Shown piece by piece: positions 31,354 through 41,330 of a stretch of 64,000 nucleotides of DNA; position 1 is the stretch's first letter, and the number at the start of each line of letters is the position of its first letter. Position numbers and translations under genes: made by a program. Source of the DNA: Asterella californica (Eukaryota; Streptophyta; Marchantiopsida; Marchantiales; Aytoniaceae); assembly GCA_036924285.1 (NCBI GenBank), contig JAYKYS010000001.1:26225501-26289500 (forward strand), in the 5' to 3' direction. The notes beneath the pieces are model-generated. The model made no database searches. It saw only the letters and a list, made by a program, of their open reading frames with translations, and was not told the DNA's origin.

Positions 31354-32152
31354 TGTAAGCCGGCCTGTCTCTCACCCAGGGGTACCTCAGATGACTAGGA
31401 TTACTAGTGCACCTTAATTACAAAGATTCTATCATACCCATGCTCACTTCACTCAACACTCTCACCCGTATGGTCACATCTGTCCCTCTAATAGCGTTCC
31501 TGCAAACAAGTTCTAACCCCGCCCTCCACATTGCATCACAAGGACTCAAGGACTCCCAAGGTCTCCAATGCTCACTTTACTTATAGACAGGAAAATGAGA
31601 GTGTCTTCCACCTTCTCAACTCCTCCTTATATACTCTACAACTTCTTACCGTGGTAACTTTCACTAAGTTACGTTACCTCATGGTAAGTGCGCAATCCAA
31701 AATAGTAAAACTTCTAAAGGCTACTAAGCCTTTAAGAATAGCACACAGATTACTTGTTCTACTTTACAAAAGTAAGAGTTTCCCCTACTTTAGCTTTTGT
31801 AAAGTGTTAACTTTCCACCCTATCCAATCGGAAGACGACAACAAACTAATACGTCTTTTGAGGAGCATCTTTAGATCTTTGTGCATGACTTTTCATCATG
31901 CATCCAATCAGGGATGGTCAACAAAGTTACATACTTTTGAGAAGCATATTTAGAGCTCCGCACTTGTCACATAGTGCCATAGTGGAACCTCTAATAGTTT
32001 CCTCAACTTAGTTATAACTATCTCCGCTAGTTATGGCTAGTTTTGATCACTCTAGATTTAGATCTTCGAACTAGAGTCACCTATAAGATAGTCATATCTA
32101 ATGAAACTTATATAAACACGCACACAAATAATGGGATACTTGTGACGTGACA
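31354..32152 (-). repeat. G1b outer 3' LTR
   Basis: Full-length G1 LTR with termini TGTAAGCC and GTGACGTGACA on the plus strand. It pairs with 50334-51133 by shared variants. The purine tract (minus strand CTGGGGGTAAA) follows at 32153-32163. It holds the empty CCGC site that S entered in G1a. Confidence 0.9.
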
Positions 32153-32165
32153 TTTACCCCCAGAC

Positions 32166-32687
32166 TTAATTTTCACTCTGTCCTCGGAGTGAAGTATCAC
32201 GTTGATGAAACTTCTTCAGCTTGTCGTGGTTCACTCGATCGAAGAACGTACCACTTCTCTCTTGAAGATCATAGGTGTTATTACTCCACACTTTGGAGAT
32301 GATGAAAGACCCAAAATATCGATGTAAGAACTTCTTTTGAACTCGCTTGTGTCTAATAGCATCCCATAGCATCACCCACTTACCCTTTTGAAATGGCTGT
32401 AACTTCGTTCTGTTCTTCGCCAAGCGCTTGTCGTAGCTCTTCTTCTGTTGTAGTTGGGCCATCTCAATTCGTTGAGCTGCATCGTCTCTATTCTCCTCCA
32501 GCTCAAACAAAGTTTCTCTCCTCTCTTTCTCAGCTATTTGACCACCCTTTCTCTTTAATCCAGCTTGTAAGGTCTGAAAGGTGGTTAGGTCGAACTGGAT
32601 TGGTAATCTGGATTCCAACCCATACACCATCTTGAAAGATGAATATCCCGTAGACGTCTTCACTGTTTTTCGATACTCCCATAGAAC
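32166..32687 (-). pseudogene. G1b integrase C-terminal fragment (extra copy)
   Basis: A 165-codon frame identical in layout to the end of the integrase at 33501-34385 (KTSTGYSSFKMVYGLESRLP to RDTSLRGQSEN). It is cut at CCCATAGAAC by the middle LTR at 32688. Variants such as HQRDTSLRGQ mark it as a separate copy. It lacks all catalytic residues. Confidence 0.85.
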
Positions 32688-33487
32688 TGTAAGCCGGCCT
32701 ATCTCTCACCCAGGGGTACCTCAGATGACTAGGATTACTAGTGCACCTTAATTACAAAGATTCTATCATACCCATGCTCACTTCACTCAACACTCTCACC
32801 CGTATGGTCACATCGGTCCCTCTAATAGCGTTCCTGCAAACAAATTCTAACCCTGCCCTCCACATTGCATCACATAGTACTCAAGGACTCCCAAGGTCTC
32901 CAATGCTCACTTTACTTATAGACAGGAAAATGAGAGTGTCTTCCACCCTCTCAACTCCTCCTTATATACTCTACAACTTCTTACCGTGGTAACTTTCACT
33001 AAGTTACGTTACCTCATGGTAAGTGCGCAATCCAAAATAGTAAAACTTCTAAAGGCTACTAACACTTTAAGAACAGCACACACATTACTTGTTCTACTTT
33101 ACAAAAGTAAGAGATTCTCCTACTTTAGCTTTTGTAAAGTGTTAACTTTCCACGCTATCCAATCGGAAGACGACAACAAACTAATACGTCTTTTGAGGAG
33201 CATCTTTAGATCTTTGTGCATGACTTTCCATCATGCATCCAATCAGCGATGGTCAACAAAGTTACATAATTTTGAGAAGCATATTTAGAGCTCCGCACTT
33301 GTCACATAGTGCCATAGTGGAACCTCTAATAGTTTCCTCAACTTAGTTATAACTATCTCAACTAGTTATGACTACTTTTGATCACTCTAGATTTAGATCT
33401 TCGAACTAGAGTAACCTATAAGATAGTCATACCTAATGAAATTTATATAAGCACGCACACAAATAATGGGATACTTGTGGTGTGACA
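32688..33487 (-). repeat. Third G1 LTR inside G1b
   Basis: A complete 800-bp LTR, preceded by ATAGAAC just as the outer 3' LTR is (31347-31353), and followed by its own polypurine tract (33488-33498). Its variants (CACATCGGTCCC, TGGTGTGACA) fit the G1a LTRs better than the outer pair of G1b. Confidence 0.9.
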
Positions 33488-33500
33488 TTTACCCCCAGAC

Positions 33501-34385
33501 TTAATTTTCACTCCGTCCTCGGAGTGAAGTATCACGTTGATAAAACTTCTTCAGCTTGTCGTGGTTCACTCGGTCGAAGAACGTACCACTCCTTTCTTGA
33601 AGATCATAGGTGTCATTACTCCGCACTTTGGAGATGATGAAAGGCTCAAAATATCGACGTAAGAACTTCTTTTGAACTCGCTTGTGCCTAATAGCATCCC
33701 ATAACATCACCCACTCACCCTTTCGAAATGGCTGTAACTTCGTTTTGTTCTTCGCCAAGCGCTTGTCATAGCTCTTCTTCTGTTGTAGCTGAGCCATCTC
33801 AATGCGTTGAGCTGCGTTGTCTCTATTCTCCTCCAGCTCCAACAAGGTTTCTCCCCGCTCTTTCTCTGCTATTGGACCACCCTTTCTCTTCAATCCAGCT
33901 TGCAAGGTCTGAAATGTGATTAGGTAGAACTGGATTGGTAATTTGGATTCCAACCCATACACCATCTTGAAAGGTGAATATCCCGTAGACGTCTTCACTG
34001 TCGTACGATACTCCCATAGCACTGCATGAAGACGCTTGTCCCAGTTGTGTTTGGCCCCTTCCATGTCAGCATCCTTTGCTAACATTTGACACAAGGTAAA
34101 GTTTGTCCTCTCTACCAAACCGTTTGAACTAGGTTTATACGATGTAGTAACCCTCTGAGAAATGGAGAAGTGTGTGCACATAGCAGTAGTCATACCGCTC
34201 ACAAATTCTCGACCCCTATCAGAAACTAACTCCAAGGGACATCCAAACTGAGTAATGATCCGTTCGTACAGAAATCTACCCACCTCAACTTCTCCAATAG
34301 TTACAAGAGGTTTGGCTTCTACCCACTTTGTAAGATAATCTGTGGCTACAACAATATACTTATTGTTGCGAGAGGTGCGATTCAA
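33501..34385 (-). CDS. G1b integrase, catalytic core and C-terminus
   Basis: The 294-codon frame starts at NRTSRNNKYIVVATDYLTKW (first catalytic Asp in ATDY), continues with SDRGREFVSG (second Asp) and SSNGLVERTNF (Glu), and ends in a basic tail RDTSLRGRSEN. Integrase inserts element DNA into the genome. A single stop just upstream (near 34400, FEK then stop) separates it from the zinc-finger part at 34407. All three DDE residues are present, so this is close to a functional sequence. No chromodomain is seen. Confidence 0.85.
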   Translation of the reverse strand: MNRTSRNNKYIVVATDYLTKWVEAKPLVTIGEVEVGRFLYERIITQFGCPLELVSDRGREFVSGMTTAMCTHFSISQRVTTSYKPSSNGLVERTNFTLCQMLAKDADMEGAKHNWDKRLHAVLWEYRTTVKTSTGYSPFKMVYGLESKLPIQFYLITFQTLQAGLKRKGGPIAEKERGETLLELEENRDNAAQRIEMAQLQQKKSYDKRLAKNKTKLQPFRKGEWVMLWDAIRHKRVQKKFLRRYFEPFIISKVRSNDTYDLQERSGTFFDRVNHDKLKKFYQRDTSLRGRSEN

Positions 34386-34406
34386 AGGCCCAACAAAATC
34401 TATTCC

Positions 34407-35359
34407 TCATTTCTCGAAAGGTCCAAGAACCGGAATAGATCTAAGAGGAGTAGAAACACTAGATTTGATAGCGAAAGCTTGACAAACATCACAGGTTTTA
34501 CAATATGTCAGGCAATCTCTAAACATCCCCCTCCAATGGTATCCTGCGTCAAGTATCTTGAGGGCCATCAACTTACCTGCGAAATGTCCTCCACATACTG
34601 GACCGTCATGGAATTCTTCCATGAGTCGTAGAGACTCCTCCTTGCTCGCAGCTCTTCTCAGGACCCCATCAACTCCTTCACGAAATAACACACCTTTCAC
34701 CACCGAGTAAGGTTGACTTCGTTTCACCAACGCCTTCTTCTCTCTGATCCGCATCCCATCTGGATAAACACCTTCCGTAACAAAATCCCAAATTTCTTGA
34801 TATTCTATTGGGATAAAAGAGTTGCTCATCAAGACCATCAAATCTTCATCAGGAAAGGTGTCATCCACCGGCTCCTCTCCATCCTCATCGTAAGCTCTAG
34901 ATAGCAAATCTGCATTCGCGTGTTTCTTTCCTGGTCGATCGCAGATCTCATAGTCGTACTCTGACAATAAGAGCTTCCACCTTGCTAATCGTCCTTCGAC
35001 CATAGGTTTATTGAAGATGTACTTCAATGCCTTATGATCTGTAACGATAGTGAACTTGCCTCCTATGAGATAATGTCGAAATTTTCTCAGAGCATAGATC
35101 ACTGCTAATCCTTCTCTCTCTGTCACAGAATAATTTCTCTCTGCCTTGACCATTTGCCGACTAGCATATGCAATAGGATGATCTCTACCTTCAACATCAT
35201 ACTGACTTAGAGTACATCCTACTGCTATATTTGAAGCATCCGTATATAGAATAAACTGTTTATTCCAATCGAGCTTAACCAAGATCGGAGCTGAAATAAG
35301 AGCTTTCTTCAGTTCCTCAAAGGCGGCTAGAGCTTCTTCATCTCCTAAAATCAACACGT
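34407..35359 (-). pseudogene. G1b RNase H and integrase zinc finger
   Basis: From 35359 the frame reads NVLILGDEEALAAFEELKKA, ILYTDASNIAVGCTLSQYDV (RNase H start), TDHKALKYIFNKPMVEGRLA and DLLSRAYDEDGEEPVDD. The integrase HHCC finger follows, with HDGPVCGGHFAGKLMALKIL and CLTYCKTCDVCQAF. The frame is open to the stop at 34407. The sequence right of 35359 is the nested G2 element, so the apparent N-terminal codons from 35459 belong to the G2 LTR. The rest of RT resumes at 46171. Confidence 0.85.
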
Positions 35360-37015
35360 TATCGTATAACGTGTTTTTCTGTCTAGGAATACACGGGGTA
35401 TATGGCTGTGCAGAGGTATGTGGATTGACAAGGTTGGATCTAGATCTGGATGTTTCCACTCAAATGTTTCACTATCTACTCTTCTAGCCTGAGTGACCTT
35501 GTATCCGCTCGTCTCAAGTTTAAAGCTTGCTACGATCCAAGGTTACGTATAGGTTGCATAAACTTGTGTTACAAACAGATCTTTTGTATTCTAACTAAAA
35601 ATACTCAGATCTGTATTATCTAACTGAAGTTATTCCTCTATATCACTGGAAGCCTGACTTCTGAATAGCTCTCCAGCGACGCTAACTGCCCATCAATCCA
35701 ACTATCACAACTTCATAGTACAACCAGAAGACGCTATAAGATCACTCAATCAACTTGATAGAGTATCGATACAACTTGTTGTACACCCTGGTCTACCAAG
35801 CATTCCAGCAAGGTAAAGCATGCATACTCCAAAACACTATTCAGATCTCAATATAGCACCAACGGCGGTAGTACCTGGCAGCTCCGAGAACCCAAACAGC
35901 GGCTTAAGACTCATGGCGACTCCGTTCTCCTTCATCACCAAGAGCTGAAATCAGCCCCATACCCTCCAATGTCGAATTGCATGCAGGCATGGCAGTTTCA
36001 GCAACAAACTCCTCTCCAAATTGATCGAAAATGACCAAAATGATCATAGATGATATCGAAAAACCCGAAATAGCTAATAATAGAAGTATTTTCGAACTTT
36101 GAGACCTCAGTCCTTCCAAACCACTCGACCAATGATGATCAAACTTCACAGGAAGCTTGATTGGACCCTTCACTCCTACCCTGAACAATTTTCAGGTCGA
36201 AATCTCAAACCAATTCTTAGATATGGATCAAACCGTAATCTGTGCTAACTTCAGAGCTTTACAGACCCAGGTACATTTGATCCAAGATTCTGAACAAACT
36301 ACTCGACCATTTGAGGTGAAACTTCCCAAGTATCTTACTGATAAGACATTCTTCAATCCTGGAAAGTTTCACTCAGAAATTCGACTCAGATCTTAAGCAA
36401 TAGCAAACTATCCATGGCTATCACAGTTCGCTGTCCCGCCTTATCCCATCTGCACTTCTCAACTTCAATCGGTCGGTTCAGAATCCAAATCGATCAAGAA
36501 ACTGATGAAATTGATATCAAAACGACCAGCACGTCGTCAGCTCTCCAACCCAACAGACAGCTCCTCAAAACTCCTCGCGAGTCTCTCGGAACAACCAGAA
36601 ACGTAGCAGTAGGTACAAATTTCACCCCCTCCACTCAATCGATCATAACGCGCTCATACTTTCATCAAATCGATCGATTCTTCAGCCCAGATTGTAGCCC
36701 CGGTCAAGAGCTCTCCAACCATACCCTCCGTTTCGCGAATGGCCCTCTGAAGCCTCCAGAAACCACAGAAACGTCGCGAGGATCAGCTAGAACACCATTG
36801 GTCCAAAAGTGGACCAATAAGAGCAAAAAGAACTTTACTTTTTGTCTTTTCTCTTCTTAACTTTTCCCTTAGAACGAATTTTTACTCTCCAAGGAGACAC
36901 AAGACATCAACAACACTCTAAGACTTCACAAAATCCTTCAGATATGTCGATGGATTCTTCGCGGTCCGTAACTACACAGAAGCGCTCAACCAGAATGAAA
37001 CCAGTGAGCCGCAGA

Positions 37016-37219
37016 CTAATACAACGTCAATATTACAACTTGGAAACGTTCTACAATAAAAGGTATGACAAAAGGAAACGGTGAAGCTATCACTCGATTG
37101 TAATATTCTTGCTCGAAGTTTCTCACGATCCAAGCCCCATGATTGATCTTCGGTCTGCAATGGCACCGGACATCGACCCAAAGATTGAAAGGAATGTTCG
37201 ATGGATAGTTGAGATCCAT
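37016..37219 (-). CDS. Leader ORF-b in G2 3' LTR
   Basis: Sixty-seven codons, as in the solo LTR copy but with two substitutions (NIPFN for NVPFN, NFEQEYYN for NFGQEYYN), each from a transition that distinguishes this LTR from the 5' one. The Gly it changes is conserved in most other copies. In a 3' LTR this frame would not be in the leader of the element transcript. Confidence 0.5.
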   Translation of the reverse strand: MDLNYPSNIPFNLWVDVRCHCRPKINHGAWIVRNFEQEYYNRVIASPFPFVIPFIVERFQVVILTLY

Positions 37220-37225
37220 TGTTCC

Positions 37226-37441
37226 TCACAACAAAATGTACACCGTCATATCCCAAGTCTCTCCGTATGTTACGATTGGAAGGATCACCGGAAGCTGTAA
37301 CTCCATCACCCTCCCCATGAACTCATCACCAAAGTACGCAACTAACCACTGTCGAAAGTGATCGCGGTGGATGCAATGAAGCTTGATGTGAAACGGATTC
37401 GGGAAAGGAAGATCCGGAGCCGGTAACACACCTCCGTCCAT
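37226..37441 (-). CDS. Leader ORF-a in G2 3' LTR
   Basis: Seventy-one codons from ATG at 37441 (MDGGVLPAPDLPFPNPFHIK), identical in length and apparently in sequence to the solo-LTR copy at 14507-14722. It stops six bases before ORF-b. Unknown function. Confidence 0.5.
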   Translation of the reverse strand: MDGGVLPAPDLPFPNPFHIKLHCIHRDHFRQWLVAYFGDEFMGRVMELQLPVILPIVTYGETWDMTVYILL

Positions 37442-37763
37442 AACCACCACTCCTGTAGTTCCTCACTCCTCCATGCAGATCACCGAGAACCCTTACGAAT
37501 CACCCGCTGAGAGAGAATGCCGTATGAACCTTCGACCCACCATTTTATACACAAATGCGGCGACAAGGACCACTAAAGTGAACGCGCACAGATCGATGAC
37601 TTAGCACATTCTTCTACCGTGCGATCACTTAAACAGATAATCACAAACGTGGCACTCATCACACCGTTCGACGAGTTACGCGATACGGTTCACGAAACAC
37701 GGAAAAGAAACACAACATAGGTTACACAGGAATTTCACACAGGAGCCGAACCACAACACGACA

Positions 37764-37776
37764 TCCACCCCTTCTA
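37764..37776 (-). other. G2 polypurine tract
   Basis: Minus strand TAGAAGGGGTGGA directly before the LTR start TGTCGTG. This is the usual plus-strand primer for reverse transcription. The old relative at 8026-8037 keeps the same layout. Confidence 0.8.
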
Positions 37777-37826
37777 AACCTGCGCATCCTCTGGTATGCG
37801 CCAACACTCACAAGTTGTGGTCGGCA

Positions 37827-40800
37827 TCACACTATATCTTCATCTTCTTCACTGATGTTGTCGTTAGCAATATCTTCGTCATCCAAATCTTCTCCGTCAT
37901 CATCCAAGATATCAAACTCAACTTCGACTTCCTCCATGCTTATCCCTTCATCTCGCTTCTTGAAGAGTTTCACACGCTTGCCTGCAATTGGAACCTTGAG
38001 CTCTGCCCCATCAAGCTCTCTTAGTGAATATGTGGCATTGTCAAGCACGACAAGAACCACATACTGGCCAAACCATCGCTTAGAGAATTTTCTAAGCGCA
38101 CTGTGTTGGTTGTCCAAGCTACTATCGTAGACCAACACCCAATCTCCTTCTTTAATCTCCTTCGGCCTTAATCGATGACGCTTATCAAATCTGTCTTTGT
38201 TTCTCAAGCGCGCCTCTTTCAGCTTCTCCAATGCAATCTCTACATCTTCAGGTCTTCTCTCTAGTTGACGGATTCGGACAGCAAGAAGATCTTCTGTAGA
38301 CATACCATCCTCCCAAGGTAGAACACTCCAAGTAGGTATGTGCTCCTCAATGGGCATGATAGGTTTCTGCCCCTGCATCAACTCCGCCGGCATATATCCC
38401 GTAACTGAACTATGAGTCGAACGATCTGCCCATAATGCAAACGGAAGAAATCTTGGCCATTCTCTTGCCCTCCCCTTGCAAGCTTTCACAATAGCTTTCA
38501 CAATAGGAGGATGACCACGTTCACTCTTCGCATTACCTTCCGGATTGTAGGCTGTGGTGAGAGCTAACTTCACACCACACCTCTTGAAGAACGCTTTAGC
38601 CTCATCATTGTTCAGCTCCCCTCGATCAGCCGTGATCTTCCCAACACAACCATATCTACAAATCACATCTTCCAACAAGAATTTGCAGACTCCCTCTGTG
38701 GATTTTGTCCGTAAGGCTCGCCCTTCCACTTGGTTGGACAAATCCTCACGTGCCAAAACTAAGTATCGCATCTGCCATATACCAACTGGCATAATAACAA
38801 GATCTACTACCCACTTATAATGCATTGCAAGTGGATAAGTAGGATGTAATCCATCTCGATGCCGAATTCCTGAATACTCTTGACAAGTTTGGCATGTCTC
38901 CACAAATTGAACTACATCTCTGTACATGTTACGCCACCAATATCTCTCCTTCAGCTTTGTAAAGGTGGCATAAATACCTCTATGTCCTGCCCACAAGCTC
39001 TCATGAAACTCCTGCATGAGTAACTTCTGCATGTCAACCTTGCACACAACCCTTTGTGGCATCTTACCACCTTGCTTAGCATGTTTCCACAAATAACCAC
39101 CTTGTAGCAAGTAGTTATAAGCCTTCCTCCTGATTTGTTTAAAGTGGGCATCACTCCATCCTGGCTGTCTAGTCAACAGACTTAGATAGCGTCCTATGTC
39201 TATCCATTCTCCTTCATATAGCTCCTCCATGAACGGTTTCGAATGCTCACTCTCACCTCCTTGAGCTCTACAGAAAACAGTAGTACCAACATCTTCTGTA
39301 TCTTCTATCATCTCCTCCTCATCCTCATACCTCGCACGAGATAACATATCAGCTACTAGATTGTTCTTCCCCGCTATGTGTCGGAACTCAGGATTTAAGG
39401 ACTTGATGTAAGCAATCCAACGTAGCATAGCAATATCAGGAGTGTTACAGTTTGTAATCATCCCTAATAGTGGTAAACAATCTGTTTCTACTATTACTGG
39501 CGCTCCAATCAAATAATCCTTTTCAGCTTTCATAGCTGTAACTACTCCCCATAACTCTCTCTTCACTTGAGGATAGTTTCTATGTCGCTCACTCAACACC
39601 TTTGCTCCAAATCTGACTGCAAACCGATTCTCTTCTTCATCATCTTGTCCTACTGCCCATCCAATGGCTATCGGACTAGTATCAACAGTAAGTATCACTG
39701 GTTTGCTATCCTCGTAGCTCACACGACGAAGTACAGGTGGAGAAGATAACAACTGCTTCAATCTCTGAATCGCCTCGGTATGTCTCTCCTCCCATGCAAA
39801 CCTCTTGTGCTTTCTCAACAGATCGTAAAGAGGATCAGCCACATGTGCAAAATGTGGAATCCACACATGATAGAAGACACAAGCTCCAAGAAACCTTCTC
39901 ACCTCTGTTGTTGAACTACAAGTATCCTTCATCCGCCGTATAGCATCCACTTTACCAGGATCAGGCTTGCGTCCAAACCATCCACATAAGTGCCCCACAA
40001 TCACAACCTCTCGCACTCCAAATGAAGACTTGGCACCTGATAGTGTCAAGTGCGCCTCTTCAAGTCGTGATAAGATTTTATCACAATCTGAAATGTGATC
40101 AGCAACAAAGTTTCTACACCCCTTCTGATCCATTGTCTCATCTTTCTCCTCCTCAACGCATCCCTTAATTGGAATGTCATCCAAGAAAGGCATGGTCTTC
40201 TCAGGAATGAACTCACGGAGAACCTTGTTCATCCCGTTCATCATGTGCGCTACCGAGTTTGTTGCTCCTTGTGGTAGTGTGCACATTCTGACCAACCCCA
40301 ACGGTGTCCTCATGGTGGTGATATCTCTACTCTGTTCAGCAAGTTGAAACTGATCGTATCCAGAGTAAAGATCTCCTATAGAGTAAATAGCCCTCCCAGC
40401 AAACGCTTCAGCAAACTCTCCGACGATAGGTCCTATGCCTGTATTTCTGATGGTCACTTGGTTCACAGGTTGCATATCTTGGATGAACCGTAATGCACCA
40501 CTCTTCTTTGGTACTGTAAACCAACGACTAGAGTACGGTGCAAACGATGGTTCCAAGATCTTCATCTGCATCTTCTCCTTCAAGAGCTCTATGAGTTTCG
40601 GTAGATGCGCTCTAGGTACAGGAATTGGCCTCAAATCCCAAGGAGCATGTGGAACTGTGAATATGATCATTGGCGCCACAATGCTAGGATCTACACATCC
40701 GATTTCTGAGGCTTCAAAAGCAAAAGCTTTCCCGTGCCTAGTTAACATCTCCCTAAACCTATTCTCCTCCACAGACAAAAGAAAATCTGCTGAACCAACC

Positions 40801-41330
40801 TTCAACTCCTTGAGCGTAGCTTCAGTGAACTTGTGACCGACCCGGCTAAGATCTCTCAAGCTTTTCTCCTTCGAAGATTGTTGGACTCGTTGGTTAGAAT
40901 CACTAGGTAATGGCTGAGCAACAGGTTTTACCTTCTTGTCTACCGTTTTGTACCTAGTATCAACTCTAACTTCAGGATCTACGAATGACTCTATAGCTGT
41001 ATAGAGCTCCCTAGAGTGTACTTCCACCACATGATCCTCATCTTCTTGCTCATGCATAGCAAGTTCATCGATGAAATCTCCCAATCCTAACTCCAAATAA
41101 ACACCTTCTATCTTATCATCCTCTTCAAGCACACCAACTCTCTTTAGATCTTTTTCAGTTTTTCGCACAACTTTCTGCTCCCACTTCTGCAAGTCAGCAA
41201 GTCGTGTATGTGTAGCAAATCCACTCCCAGAAAATCTCACAACTCCTGTACAAAAAGCACTTTCTTTCTCTAGCGAGAGTACCTTCTCAAGTGTACCACT
41301 ATGTCCTCGCTCTATAGCAGTACTTGTCAA
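37827..41330 (-). CDS. G2 pol: reverse transcriptase, RNase H, integrase
   Basis: An intact frame of 1167 codons. RT (about residues 190-480) has LPKLIELLKEKMQMKILEPS, IGDLYSGYDQFQLAEQSRDI, LPQGATNSVAHMMNGMNKVL and the catalytic box MPFLDDIPIKG, with F-L-D-D where Y-x-D-D is usual. RNase H has LTVDTSPIAIGWAVGQDDEE and ends near ADMLSRARYEDEEE. The integrase zinc finger is HESLWAGHRGIY with CQTCQEY. The core has WVVDLVIMPVG, ITADRGELNN and NPEGNAKSERGH (D, D, E). A basic tail with an SH3-like region (EGDWVLVYDSS) and an acidic end follow. Protease is not here but in gag. The frame overlaps gag by four bases in the -1 frame. The RT type resembles Gypsy elements with FLDD known from charophytes and basidiomycetes (from memory). 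Confidence 0.95.
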   Translation of the reverse strand: MTSTAIERGHSGTLEKVLSLEKESAFCTGVVRFSGSGFATHTRLADLQKWEQKVVRKTEKDLKRVGVLEEDDKIEGVYLELGLGDFIDELAMHEQEDEDHVVEVHSRELYTAIESFVDPEVRVDTRYKTVDKKVKPVAQPLPSDSNQRVQQSSKEKSLRDLSRVGHKFTEATLKELKVGSADFLLSVEENRFREMLTRHGKAFAFEASEIGCVDPSIVAPMIIFTVPHAPWDLRPIPVPRAHLPKLIELLKEKMQMKILEPSFAPYSSRWFTVPKKSGALRFIQDMQPVNQVTIRNTGIGPIVGEFAEAFAGRAIYSIGDLYSGYDQFQLAEQSRDITTMRTPLGLVRMCTLPQGATNSVAHMMNGMNKVLREFIPEKTMPFLDDIPIKGCVEEEKDETMDQKGCRNFVADHISDCDKILSRLEEAHLTLSGAKSSFGVREVVIVGHLCGWFGRKPDPGKVDAIRRMKDTCSSTTEVRRFLGACVFYHVWIPHFAHVADPLYDLLRKHKRFAWEERHTEAIQRLKQLLSSPPVLRRVSYEDSKPVILTVDTSPIAIGWAVGQDDEEENRFAVRFGAKVLSERHRNYPQVKRELWGVVTAMKAEKDYLIGAPVIVETDCLPLLGMITNCNTPDIAMLRWIAYIKSLNPEFRHIAGKNNLVADMLSRARYEDEEEMIEDTEDVGTTVFCRAQGGESEHSKPFMEELYEGEWIDIGRYLSLLTRQPGWSDAHFKQIRRKAYNYLLQGGYLWKHAKQGGKMPQRVVCKVDMQKLLMQEFHESLWAGHRGIYATFTKLKERYWWRNMYRDVVQFVETCQTCQEYSGIRHRDGLHPTYPLAMHYKWVVDLVIMPVGIWQMRYLVLAREDLSNQVEGRALRTKSTEGVCKFLLEDVICRYGCVGKITADRGELNNDEAKAFFKRCGVKLALTTAYNPEGNAKSERGHPPIVKAIVKACKGRAREWPRFLPFALWADRSTHSSVTGYMPAELMQGQKPIMPIEEHIPTWSVLPWEDGMSTEDLLAVRIRQLERRPEDVEIALEKLKEARLRNKDRFDKRHRLRPKEIKEGDWVLVYDSSLDNQHSALRKFSKRWFGQYVVLVVLDNATYSLRELDGAELKVPIAGKRVKLFKKRDEGISMEEVEVEFDILDDDGEDLDDEDIANDNISEEDEDIV

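Larger units (their letters stand above)
35360..37763 (-). repeat. G2 3' LTR (2404 bp)
   Basis: Minus-strand start TGTCGTGTTGTGG at 37763 and end TTATACGATA at 35360. The end is TA, not the usual CA. It contains leader ORF-a and ORF-b on the minus strand. Long antisense frames (36157-36396, 36414-36860, 36842-37084) lie in the R-U5 part and are not called. Confidence 0.95.

Noticed and set aside
36157..36860. Open frames of 79 and 148 codons on the plus strand of the G2 LTR (also 44564-45267 and the 15251-15792 equivalents)
   Set aside because: They are antisense to the LTR transcript, are broken in the solo copy at 14185-16589, and have no counterpart in G2d or G3.
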